Assembly: GCF_004197395.1 (NCBI RefSeq)
Contig: NZ_SELS01000012.1
Coordinates: 1-64,000, forward strand
Direction: 5' to 3'
Source: Paraburkholderia sp. UYCP14C
GTDB taxonomy: Bacteria > Pseudomonadota > Gammaproteobacteria > Burkholderiales > Burkholderiaceae
Length of the DNA stretch: 64,000 nt
The translations under genes and the position numbers were made by a program. Under the pieces are notes generated by a model. It had not been told where the DNA came from, did no database searches, and saw only the letters and a program-made list of their open reading frames with translations. Below are positions 54,732 through 64,000 of this stretch, in pieces. Numbering within the stretch: the first letter of the stretch is position 1; each line of letters begins with the position of its first letter.

Positions 54732-54929
54732 ATGTCGACGCTTACCCAGTCACCTACATGGCGCGCGTTCGCCGCGCATCACGCAAGCTTTGCGCACGGT
54801 TCGATCAGCGAGCTGTTCGCCAACGATCATGATCGCGTTGCGCCCTTTTCGCTTGAAGCGGCCGCCCTGCACGGCCTGATCGACCGTTTCAGGCCGCGGC
54901 GCAAGCAGCAGCCTGCATCGCCAGATTGA
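54732..54929 (+). pseudogene. pgi: N-terminal remnant of glucose-6-phosphate isomerase
   Basis: A 65-codon frame starting MSTLTQSPTWRAFAAHHASF, then ISELFANDHDRVAPFSLEAA. This is the N-terminus of bacterial Pgi (~540 residues). After about 47 residues it runs into unrelated codons and a stop 20 bases before the kinase gene. The start keeps a GGAG ribosome site. The rest of pgi has been deleted, leaving a leader-like short ORF in front of the kinase, zwf and epimerase genes. It may now act only in translational coupling. Confidence 0.7.
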
Positions 54930-54948
54930 AACGACGCACGGAGTCAGA

Positions 54949-55887
54949 ATGACGACGAACCTCCCCAAACTGGTCGTGTTCGGTGAAGCACTGACCGACT
55001 TTATCCGCGAAGATAACCAGCGCTGGCGTAGCACGCCCGGCGGATCGTGCTGGAACGTCGCACGCGTGGGCGCGCGCCTCGGCGTGCCCACCGGTTTCGC
55101 CGGCACCGTTAGCCGCGATGCCTTCGGCGATAAGTTGATACAGCACAGCCGGCAGGCGGGGCTCGACATGCGCTTCACCCGCCAGGTCGAGCGCGCGCCG
55201 TTTCTCGCCATGGTCGTCTCCAGGCATCCGCCGCAATATTTCTTTGTCGGCGAGAACAGCGCCGACCTTGCTTTTGACGTCGATGCGTTGCCCTCCGGCT
55301 GGATGGACGCGGCCCGGATCGTTCACTTCGGCTCGCTCAGTCTGGTCCGGCAACCGCTGGCAGCGCACCTTCTGGAGATCGCGGAAGCCTCCCACGCGGC
55401 CGGCAAGCGGATCTCGTTCGATCCGAACTACCGCGATCTGATGGCCGGTCCCACGTACCGAAGCACACTGCGCCGCATGGCCGGGCTCGCCAGCTATATC
55501 AAGGTGTCGGACGAGGATCTTCGAGGCCTGTTCCCGGAACTGGACGAAGCCACCGCGCTCGCTCAACTGCGCGCGTGGGCTCCAACCGCGTCAATCCTGC
55601 TGACGCGCGGCGCTGAAGGCATGCGACTGTTCACGGCGCGGGAGGTGCTGTTCCAGCCGGCGTTCGCGACACAGGTGATCGACACGGTCGGCTGCGGCGA
55701 CGCCTGCTTCGGCGGATGGCTGGCGAGTCTGCTCGCGCGGCCCGACGCTTCGTTAGCCTCTCATCTGGAGTTCTCCGCCGCGTGTGCCGCGGCAACCTGC
55801 GCGCGGCAAGGAGCCTATGCCCCGCTATTGGACGACGTTGCAGCGCTGGTTGGCGCTGAAAGTCCTTGCATCGACTTCCACCCCTGA
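54949..55887 (+). CDS. PfkB-family carbohydrate kinase (probable fructokinase)
   Basis: A 312-residue ribokinase-family kinase. The N-terminus LVVFGEALTDFIREDNQRWR, then TPGGSCWNVARVGARLGVPT (sugar-binding GG), and the C-terminal catalytic/anion-hole DTVGCGDACFGGWLASLLAR with the catalytic Asp of GCGDACF are clear. It phosphorylates a hexose or ketohexose with ATP. The neighbours zwf, aldose epimerase and a sugar ABC transporter suggest fructose or a similar hexose. The ribosome site GGAGTCAGA is just upstream; zwf follows after 5 bases. Confidence 0.87.
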   Translation: MTTNLPKLVVFGEALTDFIREDNQRWRSTPGGSCWNVARVGARLGVPTGFAGTVSRDAFGDKLIQHSRQAGLDMRFTRQVERAPFLAMVVSRHPPQYFFVGENSADLAFDVDALPSGWMDAARIVHFGSLSLVRQPLAAHLLEIAEASHAAGKRISFDPNYRDLMAGPTYRSTLRRMAGLASYIKVSDEDLRGLFPELDEATALAQLRAWAPTASILLTRGAEGMRLFTAREVLFQPAFATQVIDTVGCGDACFGGWLASLLARPDASLASHLEFSAACAAATCARQGAYAPLLDDVAALVGAESPCIDFHP

Positions 55888-55892
55888 ATGCC

Positions 55893-57374
55893 ATGACCAA
55901 ACGCTCTACTACCGGGTCCGACCACTCCCCCTTCGTCTTCGTCCTGTTCGGCGGCACAGGCGACCTTGCGATGCGCAAGATCTTGCCCGCCCTTTTCGCG
56001 GCGCACCGCGACGGTCTGCTCGCACCCGATGGCCGGATCGTCGGCGTCGCGCAGACGGCGCTCGATACCGGCGGCTACCTGCAATGGGTTCGAGAACACG
56101 TGAAACCCCACGTCGCGGGAGCCTCGATCGACGATGCAACGTGGCGGAGCTTTCTTGAGCGCATCGCCTACGTGGAGCTCGACGCCAGCCGGCCGGAAAC
56201 GTACTCCGTGCTGCGCGACGCGCTCGGTACGGCAAGCGGACGGCGCATTTTCTATCTGGCGACGGGACCTGCGCTGTTCGTGCCGATCTGCGGCGCGCTG
56301 GCATCGGCCGGGCTCAGCGAAGGCTCCCGCATCGTGCTGGAAAAACCGCTCGGATACGATCTGGAATCGTCCAACGCAATCAACGACGCGGTCGGCCAGA
56401 TCTTCAACGAAGACCAGATTTACCGGATCGACCACTATCTCGGCAAGGAAGCGGTTCAGAACCTGCTCGCGCTGCGCTTTGGTAATTCGTTATTCGAACC
56501 ATTATGGCGCCGCGAATGGGTCGAAAGCATTCAGATCACCGTGGCCGAAGAACTGGGCGTCGAAGGCCGCGGCAACTTCTACGATCAAACGGGTGCGTTG
56601 CGCGATATGGTGCAGAACCACCTGCTGCAGTTGCTTTCGATCATAGCGATGGAGCCACCGGGATCGATGGATGCGGACGCGGTGCGTGACGAAAAACTGC
56701 GCGTGCTGCGCGCGCTCAAACCGCTGCCTGCCGATGAAATCCGCCGTAGCGTGGTGCGCGGTCAATATCACCCAGGCGCCATCAGGAACACGCCCGTATG
56801 CGCCTATCACGCGGAGGCTGGCGTCAGGCCAGGCAGTACGACCGAGACATTCGTTGCACTGAAAGTCGAGGTGGAAAACTGGCGCTGGGCAGGCGTGCCG
56901 TTTTTTCTGCGCACCGGCAAGCGACTCGCGGGACGCGTTGCTGAGATCGTCGTCAATTTCCGGCCGGTGCCGCACTCGGCCTTAGGGCCGACCGCCCTGC
57001 GCCCGGGTTCGAACCGGCTGACGATCCGTTTGCAGCCGAACGAGTCGATTCGCCTCAGCGCCCTCGCCAAGCAGCCCGGCATGGGGATGACCCTGCAAGG
57101 CGTGCACCTGGATCTCGCCTTCGATGAATTCTTCCAGCAGGACCGCATGGAAGCTTACGAGCGCTTGCTGCTCGATGTGATCGGCGGGCGGCTTGCCCTC
57201 TTCGTGCGGCGTGACGAACAGGAGGCGGCATGGCGCTGGGTCGCACCGATCATCGAAGACTGGGGCACGCAGGCAAGCCCGCCGAAACCCTACGCATCCG
57301 GCACATGGGGCCCGGCTGCGTCCAGCGCGTTACTGGCACGACACAACACCTGCTGGCCAGAAGAAGAAAACTAA
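55893..57374 (+). CDS. zwf: Glucose-6-phosphate 1-dehydrogenase
   Basis: A 493-residue enzyme oxidising glucose-6-phosphate to 6-phosphogluconolactone with NADP+, the entry to Entner-Doudoroff and pentose-phosphate routes. The coenzyme motif is FVLFGGTGDLAMRKILPAL, the active-site sequence YRIDHYLGKEAVQNLLALRF (catalytic His after the RIDHYLGK lysine), and FFLRTGKRLAGR is near the substrate site. ATG 55893 is used; ATG 55866 adds nine residues inside the kinase gene. It is in an operon with the kinase and epimerase. Confidence 0.95.
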   Translation: MTKRSTTGSDHSPFVFVLFGGTGDLAMRKILPALFAAHRDGLLAPDGRIVGVAQTALDTGGYLQWVREHVKPHVAGASIDDATWRSFLERIAYVELDASRPETYSVLRDALGTASGRRIFYLATGPALFVPICGALASAGLSEGSRIVLEKPLGYDLESSNAINDAVGQIFNEDQIYRIDHYLGKEAVQNLLALRFGNSLFEPLWRREWVESIQITVAEELGVEGRGNFYDQTGALRDMVQNHLLQLLSIIAMEPPGSMDADAVRDEKLRVLRALKPLPADEIRRSVVRGQYHPGAIRNTPVCAYHAEAGVRPGSTTETFVALKVEVENWRWAGVPFFLRTGKRLAGRVAEIVVNFRPVPHSALGPTALRPGSNRLTIRLQPNESIRLSALAKQPGMGMTLQGVHLDLAFDEFFQQDRMEAYERLLLDVIGGRLALFVRRDEQEAAWRWVAPIIEDWGTQASPPKPYASGTWGPAASSALLARHNTCWPEEEN

Positions 57375-57423
57375 TTGCGCCGGCCGGATACGACGCTCCC
57401 CTTTTCCTGTCACGACGACAAGC

Positions 57424-58452
57424 ATGGACAAAATCTGGCACCTCGAATGGCCTCACGGCTCCTTCAACGTTCACGCCAAAGGCGGAATGCTCGGTGGTAT
57501 TTCGCTACGCCACGGCGACGAGCGCGTGCAGCCGTTTTACGAGGCCCCGTGGCTCGACGATGGCACACCTGAGCAGGCAGGACTGCTCGGCCAGCTCAGA
57601 AGCGAATTTCCATGTGTTCCGTTTGGGGTGCCCTGGTCGCCTGAGAGCGTCACGACAAGCTGGCAGAAAAGCCTTGCCGCGTCGGTCGACGAACACGATG
57701 CCTCGCTCGATTCGAGTGACGACCTGCTGCATGGTTACGTCTGCGTGGGTGAATGGACCCTCGTGCGACAAACAGACCTGTCGATCGAGATCGCGCTCGA
57801 GTATCCGGCCTCGTCGTCGATCGCCCGTGTCGTTCGCGTGATCCGCGCGGACCCCGATGCCCCGGCAATCGACTTCTCCGTGAGGGTCGAGGCTCGCCGC
57901 AAGACGCGACGCCCGCTTGGACTGCATCCGAATCTGGCGCTGCCATCGATGCCCGGCGCGCTGCAGATCCATCCGGGCAGGTTTCGTTTTGGCGTCGTGC
58001 ATCCGGGCGGCCCTGAACCAGGCGTGTCGCATGCCGCGCCGGGCGCAGTTTTCGAGCAACTCGACAACGTCCCGCTGCGCACTGGAGGAACGGCGGCGTT
58101 CGACCGCCTCCCCTTCGCTCACGATACCGAAGAAATCGTTCAGCTTTGCGGAGTCGATGGGGCGGTCACGCTGACGAACGAAGAGTCCCGCGTTGGGTAT
58201 CGGCTAACGTGGGACGCTTCCATACTCCCATCGCTGCTGTTGTGGATCAGCAATCGCGGCCGCACTCACAGCCCCTGGAACGGCCGCAACCTGTGCCTCG
58301 GTGTCGAGCCGGTGGCAAGCGCGTTCGAGCTGGGCTGCCGTCCGTCGCTAGCGGCAAACCCGATCAATGCGAGAGGAATTCCAACCGCGGTCCCGATCGA
58401 GCCAGGCCGACCGGTTGAGATCGCTTATCGATTCGAGGTCGTGACGCCATGA
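57424..58452 (+). CDS. Aldose 1-epimerase-family protein
   Basis: A 342-residue galactose-mutarotase-fold protein. Sequence such as LHPNLALPSMPGALQIHPGR (with conserved His), FDRLPFAHDTEEIVQLCG and NLCLGVEPVASAFELG fits the aldose-epimerase superfamily, DUF4432-like or D-hexose-6-phosphate epimerase-like members included. It probably interconverts sugar anomers taken up by the neighbouring transporter. ATG 57424 starts the homologous part. No close functional assignment is possible by eye. Confidence 0.75.
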   Translation: MDKIWHLEWPHGSFNVHAKGGMLGGISLRHGDERVQPFYEAPWLDDGTPEQAGLLGQLRSEFPCVPFGVPWSPESVTTSWQKSLAASVDEHDASLDSSDDLLHGYVCVGEWTLVRQTDLSIEIALEYPASSSIARVVRVIRADPDAPAIDFSVRVEARRKTRRPLGLHPNLALPSMPGALQIHPGRFRFGVVHPGGPEPGVSHAAPGAVFEQLDNVPLRTGGTAAFDRLPFAHDTEEIVQLCGVDGAVTLTNEESRVGYRLTWDASILPSLLLWISNRGRTHSPWNGRNLCLGVEPVASAFELGCRPSLAANPINARGIPTAVPIEPGRPVEIAYRFEVVTP

Positions 58453-58720
58453 AGGCAGGCGACGCCTGAGCAACGATTTCGCTTGTCCAATCTGCGAAGG
58501 CGTTTCCGCTCGATTGCGGGCGCAAACGCGCAGAGCCTTTGCGCCCGATCCGCCATTTCATCGAACACCGATGAGCACCCCGCACGCGGCTGCATGTGGG
58601 GCCAACGCACGCTACACGTCACAGCATCCGAGACCACCCGACGCACGACGTGCATGTCATGAAGTGCCTACTCCACTGCAAATTGGTGCGTGCCCGCCCC
58701 ATAACCGGGATTTCCCCAGG

Positions 58721-58772
58721 CTGACACGCGCCTCTTTCCGGCATTAAATAAATCATCTTGATTTAATTAATG
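58721..58772 (+). promoter_or_regulatory. Promoter with long palindromic operator before the ROK gene
   Basis: A -35-like CTGACA (58721-58726), 17-base spacer and TTAAAT (58744-58749) match the promoter at 54422. A 14-base left arm CATTAAATAAATCA (58742-58755), 3-base spacer and right arm TGATTTAATTAATG (58759-58772) form a near-perfect palindrome with one mismatched pair. The position over the -10 predicts autorepression by the ROK protein. Confidence 0.75.
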
Positions 58773-58817
58773 CGCCAGCAAGCCGACCCGGGCTGCCGGC
58801 ACAACCGGAGGAGACAC

Positions 58818-60054
58818 GTGAGAAGTCCGCATGTGGGCCAGGGCAGCAACTCGGCCAATGTCCGCCGCTTCAACGAGCGCCTGCTGCTGCAGGCGCTGCG
58901 GCGCGCCGGCGAAGCGTCGAAGGCCGATCTCGCCCGCCTTGCCAATCTCACCAGCACGGCCGTGGGCAGCATCATCACGTCGCTGACGGAAAGTGGCCTG
59001 ATCGAGATGACCGGGCGGCGTCTGGACGGCGGACGCGGACAGCCCGCCTCGCTGCTGCGTCTTTCGCCGCGCGGCGCGTTTGCGCTTGGCGTGCGCCTCG
59101 ACCGGACCAATATCGAAACCGTGCTGGTGGACTTCGCGGGCCACATGATCGAGCGCCGCTCGCACGACATGCTGCTGCCGCAGCCTGCCGTGGCGCAGCA
59201 AATCGTCCAGCAGGATATTCGTGAGCTTTCGGGGTTGCTGAGCAAAACCGAGCGCAGCCGTCTCGCGGGTATCGGCGTCGCGCAACCCTACAACCTCGAC
59301 AGCTGGCTAAGCGAGCTGGGCCTGCCCGCCGACACGTTTCGTGCGTGGAGCGACGTCGATTTCGGCGACGAGCTGAGCCGCGCGCTCGGGCTGCCCGTGT
59401 TCAGCGAGAACGACGGCAACGCCGCCGTCATCGCCGAAATCTTCTATGGCTGCGGTCGCCAGCGCGACGACTTCCTTTACCTCTTTCTCGGCGCGGCGAT
59501 CGGCGGCGGCATCGCCATCGACGGCGACTGTGTGCGCGGCCTCACCGGCAACGCGGCCGACTTCGGCATGATGCCCGTCCCGCCGAGCGCGCTGCCCTCG
59601 GCGCACAAGCCGTCGGCCAGGTGGGACATCCTGCTCTCGCGCGCCTCGCTGATCGCGCTGCGCCGGCATCTGCAGTACCACGGCGAGAAGGTCGATAACC
59701 GCGCGGACATCGAAGCTTGCATCGCGCGTCGCCATCCGGCGGTCGACGAATGGCTCGACGACTGTATCGACGCGCTCGCGCCCGCGCTGCGTTCCTCGCT
59801 GTGCGTGCTCGACGTGCCGGCCGTGGTGCTCGACGCCGACGTGGACGCGGGCCTCATCGGCACGCTGATGCAGCGCCTGCACGTGGCCGTTGCGGCCACC
59901 GCACCGGAGGCACGCGGCACCCCCACCCTCGTGCGCGGCACCTTCGGGCCCGATGCGGGCGCGCTTGGCGCCGCCACGCTTCCCATGTTCTTCAACTTTT
60001 CGCCACGTGCAGGCATCCTGGTGGGCGCCCGCGCACAAACGCAGGAGGTGAGCC

Positions 60055-60068
<14 letters not shown>
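58818..60068 (+). CDS. ROK-family transcriptional regulator
   Basis: A 416-residue regulator. An N-terminal winged HTH ([20 protein letters not shown], then [20 protein letters not shown]) is followed by a ROK sugar-kinase-like domain ([52 protein letters not shown]). The usual Zn-binding Cys cluster of ROK proteins is absent after [15 protein letters not shown] 58818 is preceded by GGAGGAG at 4 bases. The gene overlaps the ABC ATPase gene by 14 bases, so it probably controls that transporter and, by the matching operator, the kinase-zwf unit. Confidence 0.9.
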
Positions 60069-61608
<1,540 letters not shown>

Positions 61609-61650
61609 TTCTGTCGCACCCGTCGAAGAGATATTGAGGAGCACTACATC

Positions 61651-62697
61651 ATGAAGAGCATTCTTCCCCGCCATGGCGCTGCGCCGTCGTCCGTCAATCC
61701 CGCACAACCCGTCCAGGCCACGCGTCCCAGCACGGCCGTCGACGGTCATCGCGCCCGCATGAAGTCCCTGATGCGCACGGCGGGCATGCTGCCCGTGCTG
61801 GTGCTGCTGTGCATCGGCTTTGGGCTGCTCAACGGCGGCTTCTTCACGCTCGAGAATCTTTCGATCGTCACGCAGCAGGCGTCGATCAACATCGTGCTCG
61901 CCGCCGGCATGACCTTCGTCATTCTGACGGGCGGCATCGACCTGTCGGTCGGCTCGATCCTCGCCGCGTCGGCGGTCGTGGCCATGCTCTGCTCGACGAT
62001 CCCCGGCTGGGGCTGGCTCGGTATTCCCGCCGCGCTCGCCGTGGGCATCGGCTTCGGCGTCGTCAACGGCGCGCTGATCTCGCTGCTGCGCCTGCCGCCC
62101 TTCATCGTCACGCTCGGCTCGCTCACGGCGGTGCGCGGCATCGCTCGCCTGATCGGCCACGACACCACCATCTTCAATCCGCAACTGTCGTTCGCCTTCA
62201 TCGGTAACGGCACGCTGTTCGGGGTGCCCTGGCTCGTGATCATCGCGCTCGTGGTGGTAGGCGTCTCGTGGTTCGTGCTGCGTCGCACGGTGCTCGGCCT
62301 GCACATCTACTCCGTGGGCGGCAACCCCGAAGCGGCACGCCTGTCGGGCATCAAGGTCTGGGGCATCGAGATGTTCGTCTACGCGGTCTCGGGCCTGCTC
62401 GCCGGCCTCGGCGCGGTGATGTCGGCCGCCCGTCTGTACGCCGCGAACGGCTTGCAGCTCGGCCAGTCGTACGAACTCGACGCGATCGCCGCGGTGATCC
62501 TGGGCGGCACGAGTTTCGTGGGCGGCGTGGGCTCGATCGTCGGCACGCTGATCGGCGCGCTGATCATCGCGGTGCTGTCGAACGGTCTGGTGCTGCTGGG
62601 CGTCTCCGACATCTGGCAATACATCATCAAGGGCCTCGTGATCGTGGGCGCCGTGGCGCTCGACCGCTATCGCCAGCGCGGCTCGGCGCGTACTTGA
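61651..62697 (+). CDS. Ribose-type sugar ABC transporter permease (RbsC-like)
   Basis: A 348-residue CUT2 permease. A ~30-residue cytoplasmic N-terminus is followed by about nine hydrophobic segments. Signature parts are ITGGIDLSVGSILAASAVVA-like (FVILTGGIDLSVGSILAAS), PPFIVTLGSLTAVRGIARLI, VGGNPEAARLSGIKV and the C-terminal VILGGTSFVGGVGSIVGTLI. It forms the membrane channel for the ATPase encoded 42 bases upstream. Confidence 0.95.
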   Translation: MKSILPRHGAAPSSVNPAQPVQATRPSTAVDGHRARMKSLMRTAGMLPVLVLLCIGFGLLNGGFFTLENLSIVTQQASINIVLAAGMTFVILTGGIDLSVGSILAASAVVAMLCSTIPGWGWLGIPAALAVGIGFGVVNGALISLLRLPPFIVTLGSLTAVRGIARLIGHDTTIFNPQLSFAFIGNGTLFGVPWLVIIALVVVGVSWFVLRRTVLGLHIYSVGGNPEAARLSGIKVWGIEMFVYAVSGLLAGLGAVMSAARLYAANGLQLGQSYELDAIAAVILGGTSFVGGVGSIVGTLIGALIIAVLSNGLVLLGVSDIWQYIIKGLVIVGAVALDRYRQRGSART

Positions 62698-62814
62698 AGT
62701 GCGCTGCCGGCTAACGTTCCAAACCTCGAACTTTCATACCCGAAAAGCGCGCACAGGCGGTCCTCCTGCACCCGCGCATTACACACATCAACTGGACCTT
62801 CTGGAGACATAGTC

Positions 62815-63768
62815 ATGTTCAAGCAAACGACCGCCATCGCTATTCGCGCCGCTGCCTCCCTGGCACTCGGCTTTGCGCTGCAAGGCGCGCACGCCGCCGA
62901 CAAGCAACTGAAGTCGATCGGCGTCACCGTAGGCTCGCTGGGCAATCCCTACTTCGTGACCATCGTGCAGGGCGCGGAAGCGAAGGCGAAGCAGATCAAC
63001 CCGAATGCGAAAGTGACCGCCGTGTCCGCCGACTACGACCTGAACAAGCAGTTCACGCAGATCGACAACTTCATCTCGGCCCACGTCGACATGATCCTGC
63101 TCAATGCCTCGGATCCGAAGGCGATCGAGCCTGCCGTGCGCAAGGCCCGCGCGGCGGGCATCGTGGTGGTGGCCGTGGACGTGGCCGCGGCAGGCGCCAA
63201 CGCCACCGTGCAGACCGACAACGTGAAGGCCGGCGAGATCTCGTGCGAGTACCTGGTGAAGAAGATCAACGGCAAGGGTAACGTGATCATCGAGAACGGA
63301 CCGCAGGTCTCGGCCGTGATCGACCGCGTGACCGGCTGCAAGCAGGTGCTCGCGAAATCGCCGGGCATCAAGATCCTCTCCGACGACCAGGACGGCAAAG
63401 GTTCGCGCGAAGGCGGCATGAACACGATGCAGGGCTATCTGACGCGCTTCCCGCAACTCGCCGGCGTCTTCACCATCAACGATCCGCAGGCCGTGGGCAG
63501 CGATCTTGCCGCCAAGCAGCTGCATCGCAACAACATCGTGATCACGTCGGTGGACGGTGCACCCGATATCGAAGCGGCGCTGAAGACCGATACGCTGGTG
63601 CAGGCTTCGGCGAGCCAGGATCCGTGGAAGATGGCGCAAACGGCCGTGCAGACGGGCTACGACATCATGAACGGCAAGAACCCCGCCAATCCGATGATCC
63701 AGATGACGCCCCAGCTCATCACGCGCGATAACGTCAGCGGCTACAAGGGCTGGTCGTCGCAGCACTGA
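62815..63768 (+). CDS. Ribose-type sugar ABC transporter binding protein (RbsB-like)
   Basis: A 317-residue periplasmic binding protein. A Sec signal peptide (to about residue 28, ending QGAHAAD) precedes the mature KSIGVTVGSLGNPYFVTIVQ. The two-lobed peripla_BP_4 fold is evident: NASDPKAIEPAVRKARAAGI, VVAVDVAAAGANATVQTDNV and VFTINDPQAVGSDLAAKQLH. Ribose, fructose or another monosaccharide is possible; the kinase nearby favours a hexose. A strong hairpin follows the stop. Confidence 0.93.
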   Translation: MFKQTTAIAIRAAASLALGFALQGAHAADKQLKSIGVTVGSLGNPYFVTIVQGAEAKAKQINPNAKVTAVSADYDLNKQFTQIDNFISAHVDMILLNASDPKAIEPAVRKARAAGIVVVAVDVAAAGANATVQTDNVKAGEISCEYLVKKINGKGNVIIENGPQVSAVIDRVTGCKQVLAKSPGIKILSDDQDGKGSREGGMNTMQGYLTRFPQLAGVFTINDPQAVGSDLAAKQLHRNNIVITSVDGAPDIEAALKTDTLVQASASQDPWKMAQTAVQTGYDIMNGKNPANPMIQMTPQLITRDNVSGYKGWSSQH

Positions 63769-63786
63769 GCGACTTTGACTGGCGTT

Positions 63787-63823
63787 GGACGGATGGATGC
63801 GCTGCACGCGCACCCATCCGTCC
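63787..63823 (+). terminator. Strong hairpin after the sugar-binding protein gene
   Basis: GGACGGATGG (63787-63796) pairs perfectly with CCATCCGTCC (63814-63823), with a further TGCGC/GCGCA pairing inside. No good T tract follows, so it may stabilise the abundant upstream mRNA or attenuate rather than fully terminate. Confidence 0.6.
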
Positions 63824-63875
63824 ATTCGCGCGGTTTGTTCGACATTTTCTCCACCCTATTTGCACCCGAGCCTCA

Positions 63876-64000
63876 ATGAACGTTCCCACCGCCTTCGGAG
63901 CTCTGATGACGACCGATCACAATGCGCGACTCGCTCAGCATTTCCCCACGCTCGACGACATTCCGTCGGAACAACGGCTGGCCGCCCCCGTCCATCAGCG
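63876..64000 (+). CDS. Start of a gene, probably an NADP-dependent aldehyde/glyceraldehyde-3-phosphate dehydrogenase (partial)
   Basis: The last 41 codons of the window start MNVPTAFGALMTTDHNARLA and include FPTLDDIPSEQRLAAPVHQ. A FPTLDxIP...APIxQR N-terminus is typical of proteobacterial non-phosphorylating NADP-GAPDH (ALDH superfamily), which would fit a sugar catabolic operon. An alternative ATG lies at 63906. The frame is open to the end of the window, so the gene continues beyond it. Confidence 0.45.
   Translation, partial: MNVPTAFGALMTTDHNARLAQHFPTLDDIPSEQRLAAPVHQ

Noticed and set aside
53621-54733. 370-codon minus-strand frame with repeated RRRRQC segments
   Set aside because: The repeats come from the 18-bp tandem DNA repeat; no ribosome site or family similarity, and it crosses the promoter of the sugar unit.

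Overview
The window is GC-rich, densely coded DNA from a metabolically versatile betaproteobacterium. A Burkholderiaceae member, most likely Paraburkholderia, fits best: it has a form I CO dehydrogenase cluster with an RcoM regulator, a malonate decarboxylase operon with MadLM transport, a LivM-LivG fusion, and many clustered catabolic operons next to decayed genes. That pattern is typical of a secondary chromosome or megaplasmid. This assignment is inferred from gene content only. I saw no rRNA, tRNA, CRISPR array, intact insertion sequence or origin.

Layout. (1) 1-7542: 3' end of an ETF alpha gene, an NCS1 permease, a branched-chain aminotransferase, a LeuA-type synthase without its leucine-sensing domain, and a soluble lytic transglycosylase. 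(2) 7565-9026: a graveyard with an MFS transporter, an acyl-CoA ligase scrap and a frameshifted, truncated ETF-quinone oxidoreductase. (3) 9084-16001: a minus-strand operon (acyl-CoA dehydrogenase, EtfB, EtfA, hotdog hydratase, class III CoA-transferase, CitE-type lyase) divergent from a LysR gene. It looks like a CoA-dependent route for a C5 (itaconate/mesaconate/methylsuccinate-like) acid with its own ETF. (4) 16029-18730: a second graveyard, including an in-frame chimera of a fumarylacetoacetate-hydrolase-family gene and a flavin hydroxylase. (5) 18732-28043: aerobic CO dehydrogenase, coxM-S-L-G-D-E-F plus a MobA-like gene, divergent from rcoM, whose product has all three known haem ligands. 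A frameshifted molbindin and a decayed Rieske oxygenase follow.

(6) 29691-32715: pntA-pntB transhydrogenase. (7) 33550-42635: maleate isomerase/Asp-Glu racemase homologue, a Liv-type amino-acid ABC transporter, a DUF1989 protein, a DadA-like oxidase and a D-2-hydroxyacid dehydrogenase, followed by an MFS transporter divergent from a citrate-synthase homologue with an N-terminal helix-turn-helix. (8) 45622-53369: malonate decarboxylase mdcABCDE-madLM-mdcH with convergent mdcR; mdcG is missing from the window. (9) 54422-64000: a sugar catabolic region with a pgi remnant, PfkB kinase, zwf, aldose epimerase, ROK regulator, ribose-type ABC transporter and the start of a probable aldehyde dehydrogenase. 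Two near-duplicate promoter/operator segments (54422-54470 and 58721-58772) probably place both sugar transcription units under the ROK protein.

The cox, mdc and sugar clusters each look complete or nearly so. The less familiar parts are the ETF-linked CoA operon, the HTH-citrate synthase unit with a perfect palindrome at its start, the truncated LeuA, and the number of gene remnants at cluster boundaries.
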